Source of the DNA: Chitinophaga sp. Cy-1792
GTDB lineage: Bacteria; Bacteroidota; Bacteroidia; Chitinophagales; Chitinophagaceae
Direction of reading: 5' to 3'
DNA length: 64,000 nt
Assembly: GCF_011752935.1 (NCBI RefSeq)
Contig: NZ_VWWO01000003.1
Location: 434,001-498,000 of the forward strand
Shown here: positions 9,462 to 17,030 of the stretch, piece by piece
Layout of the letters: every line of letters begins with the position of its first letter
Numbering within the stretch: position 1 is the stretch's first letter
Position numbers and translations under genes: made by a program
Notes under the pieces: model-generated
What the model was told of the DNA's origin: nothing
The model's database searches: none
The model's input: only the letters and a program-made list of their open reading frames with translations

Positions 9462-10256
9462 ATGCAGAATCGTATAGATCAGCTGTTTGCAACAAAAAAG
9501 CAAAACATTCTCAATATATATTGCACTGCGGGCTTTCCGGAACTCAACGATACCCTGACAGTGATGAAAGCTCTGGAAGATAATGGTGTAGACATTATTG
9601 AACTGGGAATGCCTTTCTCCGACCCGCTGGCTGATGGCCCTGTTATCCAGGACAGCAGCTCCCGCGCACTGAAAAACGGTATGACCATCCACAAGCTGTT
9701 CGAACAGCTGGAAGGCTTCCGCGATACCATCAAAGTACCGGTGATACTCATGGGTTACCTCAATCCGGTATTGCGTTACGGCGTAGAAGCATTCGTGGAG
9801 AAATGCGCTGCTGTAGGCATCGACGGACTTATCCTGCCGGATTTACCAATGGCAGAATATGAAAGCGATTATAAAGCCATCTTCGAAAAAAATAATATCG
9901 ACCTCATTTTCCTGGTAACCCCGGAAACCAAAGAGGAAAGGATCCGGAAAATTGATAGTCTGAGCAAAGGCTTTATCTACGCCGTTTCCAGTAGCTCTAC
10001 CACCGGTAAAGACAAGAACATGGGCAACCAGGAGGAATACTTTGAGAAACTCAACAGCCTTCAGTTGAAAAATCCGGTGATGATCGGCTTCGGTATTAAA
10101 GATAAAGCTACCTTCGATGCAGCGGCATCTCATGCAAGTGGTGCTATCATTGGGACGGCATTTATTAAAGCCCTTGAAAACAGCAGCGCCGGCATTCCTT
10201 CCACAGTAAAGGCTTTTGTGGAAAATATCCGGGAAGGTAAAACTATTATGATCTGA
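9462..10256 (+). CDS. trpA: Tryptophan synthase alpha chain
   Basis: TrpA cleaves indole-glycerol phosphate and channels indole to TrpB. The 264-residue protein contains IELGMPFSDPLADGPVIQ, which holds the catalytic Glu and Asp, GYLNPVLRYG, DGLILPDLPM, SSSSTTGKDKN and GFGIKDKATF. The stop TGA is followed by only two bases before the hisH ATG. This shows that the trp and distal his genes form one transcript, with no room for a terminator or promoter. Confidence 0.96.
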   Translation: MQNRIDQLFATKKQNILNIYCTAGFPELNDTLTVMKALEDNGVDIIELGMPFSDPLADGPVIQDSSSRALKNGMTIHKLFEQLEGFRDTIKVPVILMGYLNPVLRYGVEAFVEKCAAVGIDGLILPDLPMAEYESDYKAIFEKNNIDLIFLVTPETKEERIRKIDSLSKGFIYAVSSSSTTGKDKNMGNQEEYFEKLNSLQLKNPVMIGFGIKDKATFDAAASHASGAIIGTAFIKALENSSAGIPSTVKAFVENIREGKTIMI

Positions 10257-10258
10257 TC

Positions 10259-10852
10259 ATGAAAACAGTTATTATAAAATACAACGCTGGTAATATACGC
10301 TCCGTGCAATTTGCACTGGAGCGTATAGGCGTTACCGGTACCGTTACCGATGATATTGAAGAAATCCGTTCTGCTGATAAGGTAATATTTCCGGGTGTAG
10401 GCGAGGCCAGCACTGCGATGAATTACCTGAAAGCCCGTAACCTGGACCAGGTTATCAAAGAGCTGAAGCAGCCGGTACTGGGCATTTGCCTGGGTATGCA
10501 GCTGATGTGTAATTATTCTGAAGAGAATGATACGCCATGTATGGGCATCTTTGATGTAGATGTAAAGAAGTTTACGTCTCCCATTCCGAACCTGCTGAAG
10601 ATCCCGCAGATAGGATGGAATAACATCACCAACCTGCATAGCACGCTCTTCGAACATGTGCCGGAAAATTCCTACATGTACTTTGTACATAGTTATTATG
10701 CGGCACTGGGCGCGGATACTGTAGCCATGACCAACTACATCATCAACTACAGTTGTGCCCTGCAACGTGATAATTTCTATGCCGTGCAGTTCCACCCGGA
10801 AAAATCTGCTGAAGCCGGCGCACGTATCATACAGAACTTTTTGAATTTATAA
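10259..10852 (+). CDS. hisH: Imidazole glycerol phosphate synthase, glutaminase subunit
   Basis: HisH releases ammonia from glutamine for HisF. The 197-residue protein has FPGVGEA, the nucleophile Cys77 in LGICLGMQLM, YFVHSYY and AVQFHPEKSAEAG with the catalytic His-Glu pair. It starts 2 nt after trpA and ends 2 nt before the GNAT-HisA fusion. It resumes the his gene series interrupted after hisB by the trp operon, and it is presumably expressed under the trp attenuator. Confidence 0.96.
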   Translation: MKTVIIKYNAGNIRSVQFALERIGVTGTVTDDIEEIRSADKVIFPGVGEASTAMNYLKARNLDQVIKELKQPVLGICLGMQLMCNYSEENDTPCMGIFDVDVKKFTSPIPNLLKIPQIGWNNITNLHSTLFEHVPENSYMYFVHSYYAALGADTVAMTNYIINYSCALQRDNFYAVQFHPEKSAEAGARIIQNFLNL

Positions 10853-10854
10853 AG

Positions 10855-11994
10855 ATGAACATACAACGAATAAGTGCAGACGATACCTTGCAATTGAGAA
10901 GGGATGTTTTGTATCCTAACGAATCGCTTGATTCGGTAAAGGTGGAAAACGATGAAGAGGGGCTGCATTTTGGCGTATATGAAGGGACACAACTGGTAAC
11001 AGTTGTTTCGTTGTTTATAGAAGGACCGGTTGCGCAGTTCAGGAAACTGGCCACGCATCCTTCCGGCAGAGGCAAGGGCTATGGCAAGGCAATACTGGCC
11101 TATATAGCGGATTTCAGCCGTAAAAATGGTGCTAAGTTACTGTGGTGCAATGCCCGCGATACTGCTACCAGCTTTTACGATATGCTGGGATATGAAAAAA
11201 TTGGCAATTACTTCACAAAAAAAGGAATCACCTTTGTCAGAATGGAGATCTCTTTGCAACCCGAAAACATGCAGGCATTCGAAATAATACCAGCCATTGA
11301 TATTATCGATGGTAAATGCGTTCGTCTTACCCAAGGTGATTATAATCAACAGAAAATATATAACGAACATCCGCTGGAAGTAGCAAAGGAGTTTGAAGAT
11401 CTGGGCGTACGCCGCCTTCACCTGGTAGACCTGGACGGTGCTAAGAAAGGCGCCGTAGTGAACTGGAAAGTATTGGAGAATATTGCAGGTAAAACCAACC
11501 TGGTAACAGATTTTGGAGGAGGTATCAAAACAGAAAAAGACCTGGAAATCGTATTTGAAAATGGCGCAGCACTGGCTACCATAGGCAGTGTAGCCGCAAA
11601 ATCACCTGAACTGTTTTTCAGCTGGGTGAAAAAATACGGCGCAGACAAAATCTTCCTCGGTGCGGATGTAAAAGATGAAAACATCGCTGTTGGCGGATGG
11701 CTGGAAACTACCGGTTTATCTATCTATGATTTTCTGCAAAATAATATCGCCGCAGGCGTATATAATATTTTCTGTACAGATATCGCCAAAGACGGGCTGT
11801 TACAGGGGCCAAGTATCGATTTATATAAAAAGATACTGGAGCGCTTTACAGACATTAATTTTGTGGCCAGTGGGGGAGTAAGCAATATTGCAGATGTGGA
11901 AGCATTGAAAGAAGCCGGCTGCAGTGGCGTTATCATCGGTAAAGCCATCTATGAGGGTAAAATCTCTATGGCTGAATTAAAATCATTCCTCTAA
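10855..11994 (+). CDS. hisA: GNAT acetyltransferase domain fused to phosphoribosylformimino-AICAR-P isomerase (HisA)
   Basis: The single 379-residue frame has two parts. Residues 1-134 form a GNAT fold: [20 protein letters not shown] is the acetyl-CoA binding motif A, followed by [19 protein letters not shown]. Residues 139-379 are a complete HisA barrel with [19 protein letters not shown] (Asp149), [24 protein letters not shown] and VASGGVSN. HisA performs the isomerisation before HisF/HisH. The GNAT substrate is unknown. An internal ATG at 11269 could start a free HisA. The joint at residues 131-140 looks like a natural GNAT C-terminus running directly into HisA. So this is either a true fusion or a lost stop codon between two adjacent genes. 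Confidence 0.93.
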   Translation: MNIQRISADDTLQLRRDVLYPNESLDSVKVENDEEGLHFGVYEGTQLVTVVSLFIEGPVAQFRKLATHPSGRGKGYGKAILAYIADFSRKNGAKLLWCNARDTATSFYDMLGYEKIGNYFTKKGITFVRMEISLQPENMQAFEIIPAIDIIDGKCVRLTQGDYNQQKIYNEHPLEVAKEFEDLGVRRLHLVDLDGAKKGAVVNWKVLENIAGKTNLVTDFGGGIKTEKDLEIVFENGAALATIGSVAAKSPELFFSWVKKYGADKIFLGADVKDENIAVGGWLETTGLSIYDFLQNNIAAGVYNIFCTDIAKDGLLQGPSIDLYKKILERFTDINFVASGGVSNIADVEALKEAGCSGVIIGKAIYEGKISMAELKSFL

Positions 11995-12004
11995 AAAAGA
12001 AATT

Positions 12005-12760
12005 ATGCTCACCAAACGTATTATACCCTGCCTGGATATCAAGGATGGACGCACCGTTAAAGGTGTGAACTTTGAAAATATCCGTGACGCAGGCGATCCG
12101 ATAGAATTAGGTGCATTGTATGCAGCCCAGGGTGCCGATGAGCTGGTGTTCCTGGATATTACTGCTACCAATGAAAGACGTAAGACCTTGTCGGCGCTGG
12201 TAACAGAAATAGCCCGGCATGTCAATATTCCGTTCACGGTGGGTGGCGGTATCTCCTCTGTTGAAGATGTGAACGTACTCCTGCAATCTGGCGCAGATAA
12301 AATCTCCGTAAATACATCTGCCTTTAAAAATCCGGAACTACTGGATGCCTTATCCCGTGAGTTTGGCAGCCAGTGTGTGGTAATAGCCATAGATACCAGG
12401 TTTGAGGGAGACGACTGGTATGTATACCTGAACGGAGGCCGCGTAAAAACAGATATTAAAGCATTTGACTGGGCGAAGGAAGCCGTAAACAGAGGCGCAG
12501 GAGAGATTTTGCTGACCTCCATGAATAACGACGGTACCAAACAGGGCTTTGCGCTGGATATCACCGCTCAGCTTTCTCAGAACCTGAATGTTCCGGTAAT
12601 TGCCTCCGGCGGCGCAGGTACCATGCAGCATTTTGTGGATGTGTTTGAGCAGGGCCACGCAGATGCTGCGCTGGCAGCCAGCATTTTCCACTATAAAGAA
12701 ATAGAGATAGAAGAATTGAAGAACTTCCTCTATTCCAAAAATGTAAACGTCAGATTTTAA
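12005..12760 (+). CDS. hisF: Imidazole glycerol phosphate synthase, cyclase subunit
   Basis: HisF forms imidazole glycerol phosphate and AICAR from PRFAR and ammonia. The 251-residue barrel starts [20 protein letters not shown], with catalytic Asp11. It continues with [34 protein letters not shown] with the second catalytic Asp, and VIASGGAG. It lies 10 nt after the HisA domain, next to its homologue as in most his operons. Confidence 0.97.
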   Translation: MLTKRIIPCLDIKDGRTVKGVNFENIRDAGDPIELGALYAAQGADELVFLDITATNERRKTLSALVTEIARHVNIPFTVGGGISSVEDVNVLLQSGADKISVNTSAFKNPELLDALSREFGSQCVVIAIDTRFEGDDWYVYLNGGRVKTDIKAFDWAKEAVNRGAGEILLTSMNNDGTKQGFALDITAQLSQNLNVPVIASGGAGTMQHFVDVFEQGHADAALAASIFHYKEIEIEELKNFLYSKNVNVRF

Positions 12761-12781
12761 CAACAACAGAAATAATTATTT

Positions 12782-13375
12782 ATGCAGATAGATTTTCAGA
12801 AATCGGCAGACGGACTGGTACCAGCTGTAATACAGGACGCAGCTACGCAGAAGGTGCTGATGCTGGGATATATGAACCAGGAAGCCCTGGACAAAACACT
12901 GTCTGAAAAAAAGGTAACTTTTTTCAGTCGCTCTAAAAACCGCCTCTGGACAAAAGGAGAAGAAAGCGGTAACTTCCTGATGGTGCAGGACGTAAAGGTA
13001 GATTGTGACCGCGATACACTGCTGATCAAGGCTAATCCGGTAGGTCCGGTATGCCATACCGGCGCTGATACCTGCTGGGAAGAAAAAAATGTTAGCAATG
13101 ATTTCCTGCAGCAGCTGGAAAATATCATCACCGATCGTATCAATAACCCTACAGATGCATCCTACACCGCTAAGTTATTCGCCAGAGGTATCAATAAGGT
13201 AGCGCAGAAGGTAGGAGAAGAGGCCGTGGAAGTAGTGATTGAAGCGAAAGATAACAATGATGAGTTATTTTTGAATGAATCTGCTGATCTGTTGTTTCAC
13301 TATCTCATTCTGTTACAGGCCAAAGGCTTTGTTTTGAATGATGTGATCAATGTGCTGAAGCAACGTCATAAATAG
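12782..13375 (+). CDS. hisIE: Bifunctional phosphoribosyl-AMP cyclohydrolase / phosphoribosyl-ATP pyrophosphatase
   Basis: Residues 1-100 are the HisI cyclohydrolase, with VLMLGYMNQEAL, FFSRSKNRLWTKGEESGN, the acidic metal site DVKVDCDRDTLL and the Cys-bearing CHTGADTCW. Residues 105-197 are the HisE pyrophosphohydrolase, with YTAKLFARGINKVAQKVGEEAVEVVIEA and the NESADLLFH acidic motif. It catalyses steps 2 and 3 of histidine synthesis. It is the last his gene, and the thioredoxin gene begins 24 nt later without an obvious terminator. Confidence 0.96.
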   Translation: MQIDFQKSADGLVPAVIQDAATQKVLMLGYMNQEALDKTLSEKKVTFFSRSKNRLWTKGEESGNFLMVQDVKVDCDRDTLLIKANPVGPVCHTGADTCWEEKNVSNDFLQQLENIITDRINNPTDASYTAKLFARGINKVAQKVGEEAVEVVIEAKDNNDELFLNESADLLFHYLILLQAKGFVLNDVINVLKQRHK

Positions 13376-13399
13376 TTATATTTATAAAAAAAATAATAT

Positions 13400-14485
13400 A
13401 TGAAACGATTTTTGTTGATAATGGGAACGGTATTATTTGCTGGCAGTACTTATGCGCAGGAAGTGGTATCGGGAGTGATAAAGGGAGGAACCGGGAAATA
13501 CCTGTATCTGTTTGATGATGTGGATAATAACCCGGATGATTCTGTGCTGATCAAAAACGACCAGTTCAGCTTTAACGTAAAGGCTGGCAGCCAGCCTGCG
13601 GTACATGCGTTAATCCTGCGGGATGTGGATTATCCCTTGTTGTTTGTAACGGGTGAAGGTCCGGTACGTATTGTAACAACAGCAACAACGTTTCCTATTG
13701 CGACAGAATTGAAGGGTGGTCCCAATACCAGGGATTTGCAGGCTTATCAGCTGGCTTTTGAGCCACTGATCAAAGAAGCACAGACCCTCAATGCCGAGGC
13801 GAAAGATATCAAGCCGGAAGATCAGGCAGCACAGGCCGAATTCCGCAAAAAAGCTGGTGGCTTTAACGGTTCTGTTATAAAAACGGGTACAGACTTCGTA
13901 AAATCTCATCCTAAGAGTATTGCGAGTGCCTGGCTGATGATGAACGAGTTAGGTAACAGGCTGCAGCCGGAGGAGTTTAAAACATTGTACAATGGCCTGG
14001 ACCAGAGTGTACAGTCTACCAAATATGGCCAGCGTATTGCCGACTATATAAAAACCGTGTATCGTAACTCCGTAGGTGTGCTGGCGGAAGATTTCAGTCA
14101 GAAGGACAGCAATGGCAATACAGTGAAGCTTTCTAGCTTTAAGGGTAAATACGTACTGGTTGATTTCTGGGCTAGCTGGTGTGGCCCTTGCCGTCAGGAG
14201 AATCCTAATGTAGTAAAAGTTTATAATAAGTATAAAGATAAGAATTTCACTGTTTTGGGTGTTTCTTTAGATGAAGACAAATCCAGATGGCTGGGAGCAA
14301 TTCAGCGGGATGGGTTATCCTGGACACAGGTATCCGACTTACAGGGATGGCAGAACGAGGTAGCCGTTCAATATGGTATCCGCTCTATCCCATCAAATTT
14401 CCTGGTAGACCCGAATGGCAAGATCATAGCGCGTGACCTGAGAGGGGAGGCACTGGAGGAGCAGCTGGCTAAAATCCTGCAATAG
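13400..14485 (+). CDS. Secreted DUF4369/TlpA-type thioredoxin-fold protein
   Basis: The protein has a signal peptide (residues 1-19, ending TYAQ), an N-terminal DUF4369-like beta domain (about 20-110), a helical linker and a C-terminal TlpA/AhpC-TSA thioredoxin domain (about 226-361). The redox motif is WASWCGPC, with Cys261 and Cys264. IPSNFLVDPNGK supplies the cis-proline loop. Such proteins act as periplasmic disulfide reductases or oxidoreductases in Bacteroidota, and the partner is not known here. It follows hisIE by 24 nt, so read-through is likely. The gene downstream is a paralogue. Nothing links it to histidine chemistry. Confidence 0.88.
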   Translation: MKRFLLIMGTVLFAGSTYAQEVVSGVIKGGTGKYLYLFDDVDNNPDDSVLIKNDQFSFNVKAGSQPAVHALILRDVDYPLLFVTGEGPVRIVTTATTFPIATELKGGPNTRDLQAYQLAFEPLIKEAQTLNAEAKDIKPEDQAAQAEFRKKAGGFNGSVIKTGTDFVKSHPKSIASAWLMMNELGNRLQPEEFKTLYNGLDQSVQSTKYGQRIADYIKTVYRNSVGVLAEDFSQKDSNGNTVKLSSFKGKYVLVDFWASWCGPCRQENPNVVKVYNKYKDKNFTVLGVSLDEDKSRWLGAIQRDGLSWTQVSDLQGWQNEVAVQYGIRSIPSNFLVDPNGKIIARDLRGEALEEQLAKILQ

Positions 14486-14556
14486 CCGTTTATCAATTTG
14501 CGGTTGATATTACCGTGCCAATTGAGCAAATTTGTTATTCGTAAAAATAAAAACCA

Positions 14557-15696
14557 ATGAAGAAAATAATCGTAGGTGCTGTCATGTTAATGCCGGCCTT
14601 ATTGTTTGCCCAGGAAAAGAAAGCTGTCACAGGAAAACCATATACTATCCAGGGTACTGTAAGTAACCTGAATACCCCGGCCAAAGTATTCCTCAGAATG
14701 CGTAAAGCTGGTGAGTATCAAATGGATAGCACCGTTACTAAAGATGGTAAATTCACTTTCACAGGAAGCCTGGAAGAGCCAACCCTGGTAAGCCTGATGT
14801 TACTGAACCCTAAAGATGCCGGTAAATCTGTATCCATGCGTAAAGATATGCTGGCAGTATACCTGGATAAAGGAACTACTGTTATCACTACTGCAGATTC
14901 TATCAGCAAGGCAACTGTAACAGGTTCTCCTGCCAATGATGATTACCTGAAGCTGAACGAACAGCTGAAAAGCATAAATGAGCAGGGTCAGTCCCTGCAG
15001 CTGCAATATCGTGCACTGGCGCAGGCAAAGGATAAAGAAGGCATTAAAGCCCTCGAAACTAAGTTTGACAGCCTGGAAGCAGAGCAGAAAAAAATTGAAA
15101 AAGGATTCTTTACCGCTAACTCCGGCTCTCCGATTGCACTGTATGTGCTTAATCAGGTAGGCGGATATGATCTGGACGCCAATGAAGTGGAGCCAATGTT
15201 TAAAAAGCTCAGCAAAGAGGCAAGAAACAGTCCTTCCGGTAAGGAGTTTTCAAAAAGACTGAACGCTGCTAAAAATACAGCAGTAGGTCGCCCGGCGATG
15301 GACTTCAAACAGGCCGACAGCACTGGTGCTATCGTGTCCTTGTCTAGTTTCCGTGGTAAATATGTACTGGTAGATTTCTGGGCCAGCTGGTGTGGTCCAT
15401 GCCGTGCAGAAAACCCTAATGTGGTAAAAGCTTACGAGAAATTCAAACCTAAAGGATTCGAGATCCTGGGTGTTTCTCTGGACGATAAAAAGGAAAAATG
15501 GCTGGCAGCTGTAGCAGCTGACCACCTGACCTGGACACATGTTTCTGAGCTGACCGGCTGGAAAAATACCGCTGCCGATCTGTATGGCGTACGTGCCATC
15601 CCTCAGAATTTCCTGATTGATCCAAAAGGTAAGATAGTAGGCAGAAACCTCCGTGGTGAGGATCTGGAAAAGAAGTTAGAAGAAGTACTGCCTTAA
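14557..15696 (+). CDS. Secreted DUF4369/TlpA-type thioredoxin-fold protein (paralogue)
   Basis: This 379-residue paralogue of the preceding gene has a signal peptide (1-18, ending LLFAQ), a DUF4369 domain whose central region is rich in charged helix (about 130-185) and a TlpA domain (about 243-379). Its redox motif is WASWCGPC, with Cys279 and Cys282, and the cis-proline loop is IPQNFLIDPKGK. The two thioredoxin domains are much more alike than the N-terminal halves, which suggests duplication followed by divergence of the substrate-binding part. A 71-nt gap precedes it and a strong terminator follows. Confidence 0.88.
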   Translation: MKKIIVGAVMLMPALLFAQEKKAVTGKPYTIQGTVSNLNTPAKVFLRMRKAGEYQMDSTVTKDGKFTFTGSLEEPTLVSLMLLNPKDAGKSVSMRKDMLAVYLDKGTTVITTADSISKATVTGSPANDDYLKLNEQLKSINEQGQSLQLQYRALAQAKDKEGIKALETKFDSLEAEQKKIEKGFFTANSGSPIALYVLNQVGGYDLDANEVEPMFKKLSKEARNSPSGKEFSKRLNAAKNTAVGRPAMDFKQADSTGAIVSLSSFRGKYVLVDFWASWCGPCRAENPNVVKAYEKFKPKGFEILGVSLDDKKEKWLAAVAADHLTWTHVSELTGWKNTAADLYGVRAIPQNFLIDPKGKIVGRNLRGEDLEKKLEEVLP

Positions 15697-15720
15697 TACC
15701 GTAGTATAGCCATGAATGAG

Positions 15721-15763
15721 CAGCGTCCGCCGGAGTTAGATCCGTTGCGGACGCTGTTTTTTT
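15721..15763 (+). terminator. Rho-independent terminator after the his-trp-tlpA region
   Basis: CAGCGTCCGC at 15721-15730 pairs perfectly with GCGGACGCTG at 15747-15756. The loop itself contains a CGGA/TCCG pairing, and seven T residues follow at 15757-15763. Confidence 0.92.
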
Positions 15764-15800
15764 GCACTATTTCCCGGGAGTAACTACCCGGCATTAATTT

Positions 15801-16471
15801 CCGGGGTTTGTGGGCCGCTGCGATATTCTCTCCCGCTAATAAACCGAACTTCCGTAGTTAGGAAAAAGTCGCTGAAATCTCCTGGGGCTAGTAGGGCCGC
15901 TGCGGTAATCTCTCCTGCTAGTAAACCGAACTTCTGTAGTTAGGGAAAAAGCCGCTGAAATCTCCTGAGGCTTGTAGGGCCGCTGTGATAATCTTTCATG
16001 CTAATAAACAGAACCTCCGTAGTTTAAGTCACTGAAATAATTTCTTCGGGCTTGTGGGGCCGCTGCGGTAATCGCTTCCGCAAATAAACCGAACTTCCGT
16101 AGTTAGGAAAAAGTCACTGAAATAATCTCCTGGGGCTTGTGGGGCCGCTGCGGTAAACGCTTACGCTAATAAACCGAATTTCCGTAGTTAGGAAAAAGTC
16201 GCTGAAATCTCCCGGGGCTTGTGGGGCCGCTGCGGTAAACGCTCACGCTAATAAACCGAACTTCCGTAATTAGGAAAAAGTCGCTGAAATCTCCTGGGGC
16301 TTGTGAGGCCACTGCGGTAAACGCTCACCTAATAAACCGAACTTCCGCTGTCAGGAAAAAGTCGCTGAAAATAATCTGCTGGGACTTGTAGGGCCGCTAC
16401 GGTAGTCTCTCACGCTAATAAACCGAATTTTCTTAGTTAGGAATAATTCACTGAAATAATCTTCTGGGGCT
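15801..16471. repeat. Eight degenerate tandem copies of an approximately 83-bp non-coding repeat
   Basis: The region has no plausible gene. The landmark AAACCGAA, or a close variant, recurs at 15841, 15923, 16006, 16086, 16171, 16253, 16334 and 16420, giving spacings of 80-86 bp. Each unit contains a GC-rich block with CCGCTGCGG, the AATAAACCGAACTTCCG block, GTTAGGAAAAAGTC, then CTGAAAT and a GGGGCTTGTGGGGCC-like join to the next unit. CCGAACT and AGTTAGG within a unit can pair with one mismatch around TCCGT. Copies differ by substitutions and small indels, so the array is old or decaying. There are no unique spacers, so it is not CRISPR. The function is unknown. Confidence 0.92.
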
Positions 16472-16500
16472 TGTGGGGGCCGCCGCAGGCGGCCCCCACA
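16472..16500. repeat. Perfect 13-bp hairpin at the end of the repeat array
   Basis: TGTGGGGGCCGCC at 16472-16484 is the exact reverse complement of 16488-16500, with the triloop GCA. No T run follows, so it is not a typical terminator. It abuts the next hairpin without a spacer. Confidence 0.9.
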
Positions 16501-16539
16501 TCTCTTTTAAACCGCGCCGCAGGCGCGGTTTAAAAGAGA
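16501..16539. repeat. Perfect 18-bp hairpin adjacent to the first
   Basis: TCTCTTTTAAACCGCGCC at 16501-16518 is the exact reverse complement of 16522-16539, again with the triloop GCA. Both hairpins share the core GCCGCAGGC. The outer stem is AT-rich and the inner one GC-rich. It may terminate transcription entering from either side, or it may be a REP-like element. The sequence alone does not decide. Confidence 0.88.
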
Positions 16540-16575
16540 AAAATCCGCTCTAAGCAAAAAAAATAAAAAATAAAT

Positions 16576-16618
16576 TTTGCCAATTACGAAAACTTCGTAG
16601 ATTTACGAAACAATCGTA
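16576..16618 (+). promoter_or_regulatory. Promoter with twin operators for the BlaI/M56 pair
   Basis: A TTTG at 16576-16579, 18 nt, then TAGATTTA at 16598-16605 resemble a Bacteroidota promoter. Two inverted repeats of identical form, TACGA-N5-TCGTA, lie at 16585-16599 (in the spacer) and 16604-16618 (over the -7 box and start point). Their centres are 19 bp apart, close to two helical turns. BlaI/MecI repressors bind such dyads, so autorepression by the product of the next gene is likely. Confidence 0.7.
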
Positions 16619-16654
16619 ATTGTAAAATAAGTACCCTCTAAATAGAATATACAA

Positions 16655-17017
16655 ATGGAAAAACTGACCCAGCAGGAAGAAGCTGCTATGATGGCTATCT
16701 GGAAAGCAGGTAAAGGTTTTGTAAAGGATTTCCTTGAAATCCACGCCGCTCCGGCGCCACCATATACAACGCTGGCATCCACCATTAAAAACCTGGAAAA
16801 GAAAGGTTATGTGGCAAGTCATAAAATAGGTAACGTATACGAGTATACGCCGCTGATTGAAGAAGAAAGTTATAAGCAGAAGTTTATGAGTGGCTTTGTA
16901 AAGGATTACTTCGCCAACTCGTATAAAGAACTGGTTTCGTTCTTTGCCAAAGAAAAGAAAATCAGTCCCGATGAACTAAAGGAAATTATCCGGATGATCG
17001 AAAAAGGTGATAACTAA
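16655..17017 (+). CDS. BlaI/MecI/CopY-family transcriptional repressor
   Basis: The 120-residue protein is a winged-helix regulator of the penicillinase-repressor family: LTQQEEAAMMAIW at the start, the recognition-helix region PPYTTLASTIKNLEKKGYVASHK, and a C-terminal dimerisation helix region ending DELKEIIRMIEKG. In this family, cleavage or displacement triggered by a partner M56 membrane peptidase relieves repression. That partner is encoded 13 nt downstream. Two matching dyads overlie its promoter. No beta-lactamase gene is nearby, so the regulated function is unclear. Confidence 0.92.
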   Translation: MEKLTQQEEAAMMAIWKAGKGFVKDFLEIHAAPAPPYTTLASTIKNLEKKGYVASHKIGNVYEYTPLIEEESYKQKFMSGFVKDYFANSYKELVSFFAKEKKISPDELKEIIRMIEKGDN

Positions 17018-17030
17018 TTAAAGTTATTTT

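Noticed and set aside
15801..16471. CRISPR array or coding repeats
   Set aside because: The units are contiguous with no unique spacers, have no cas genes nearby, and are interrupted by stops in the frames that I read.
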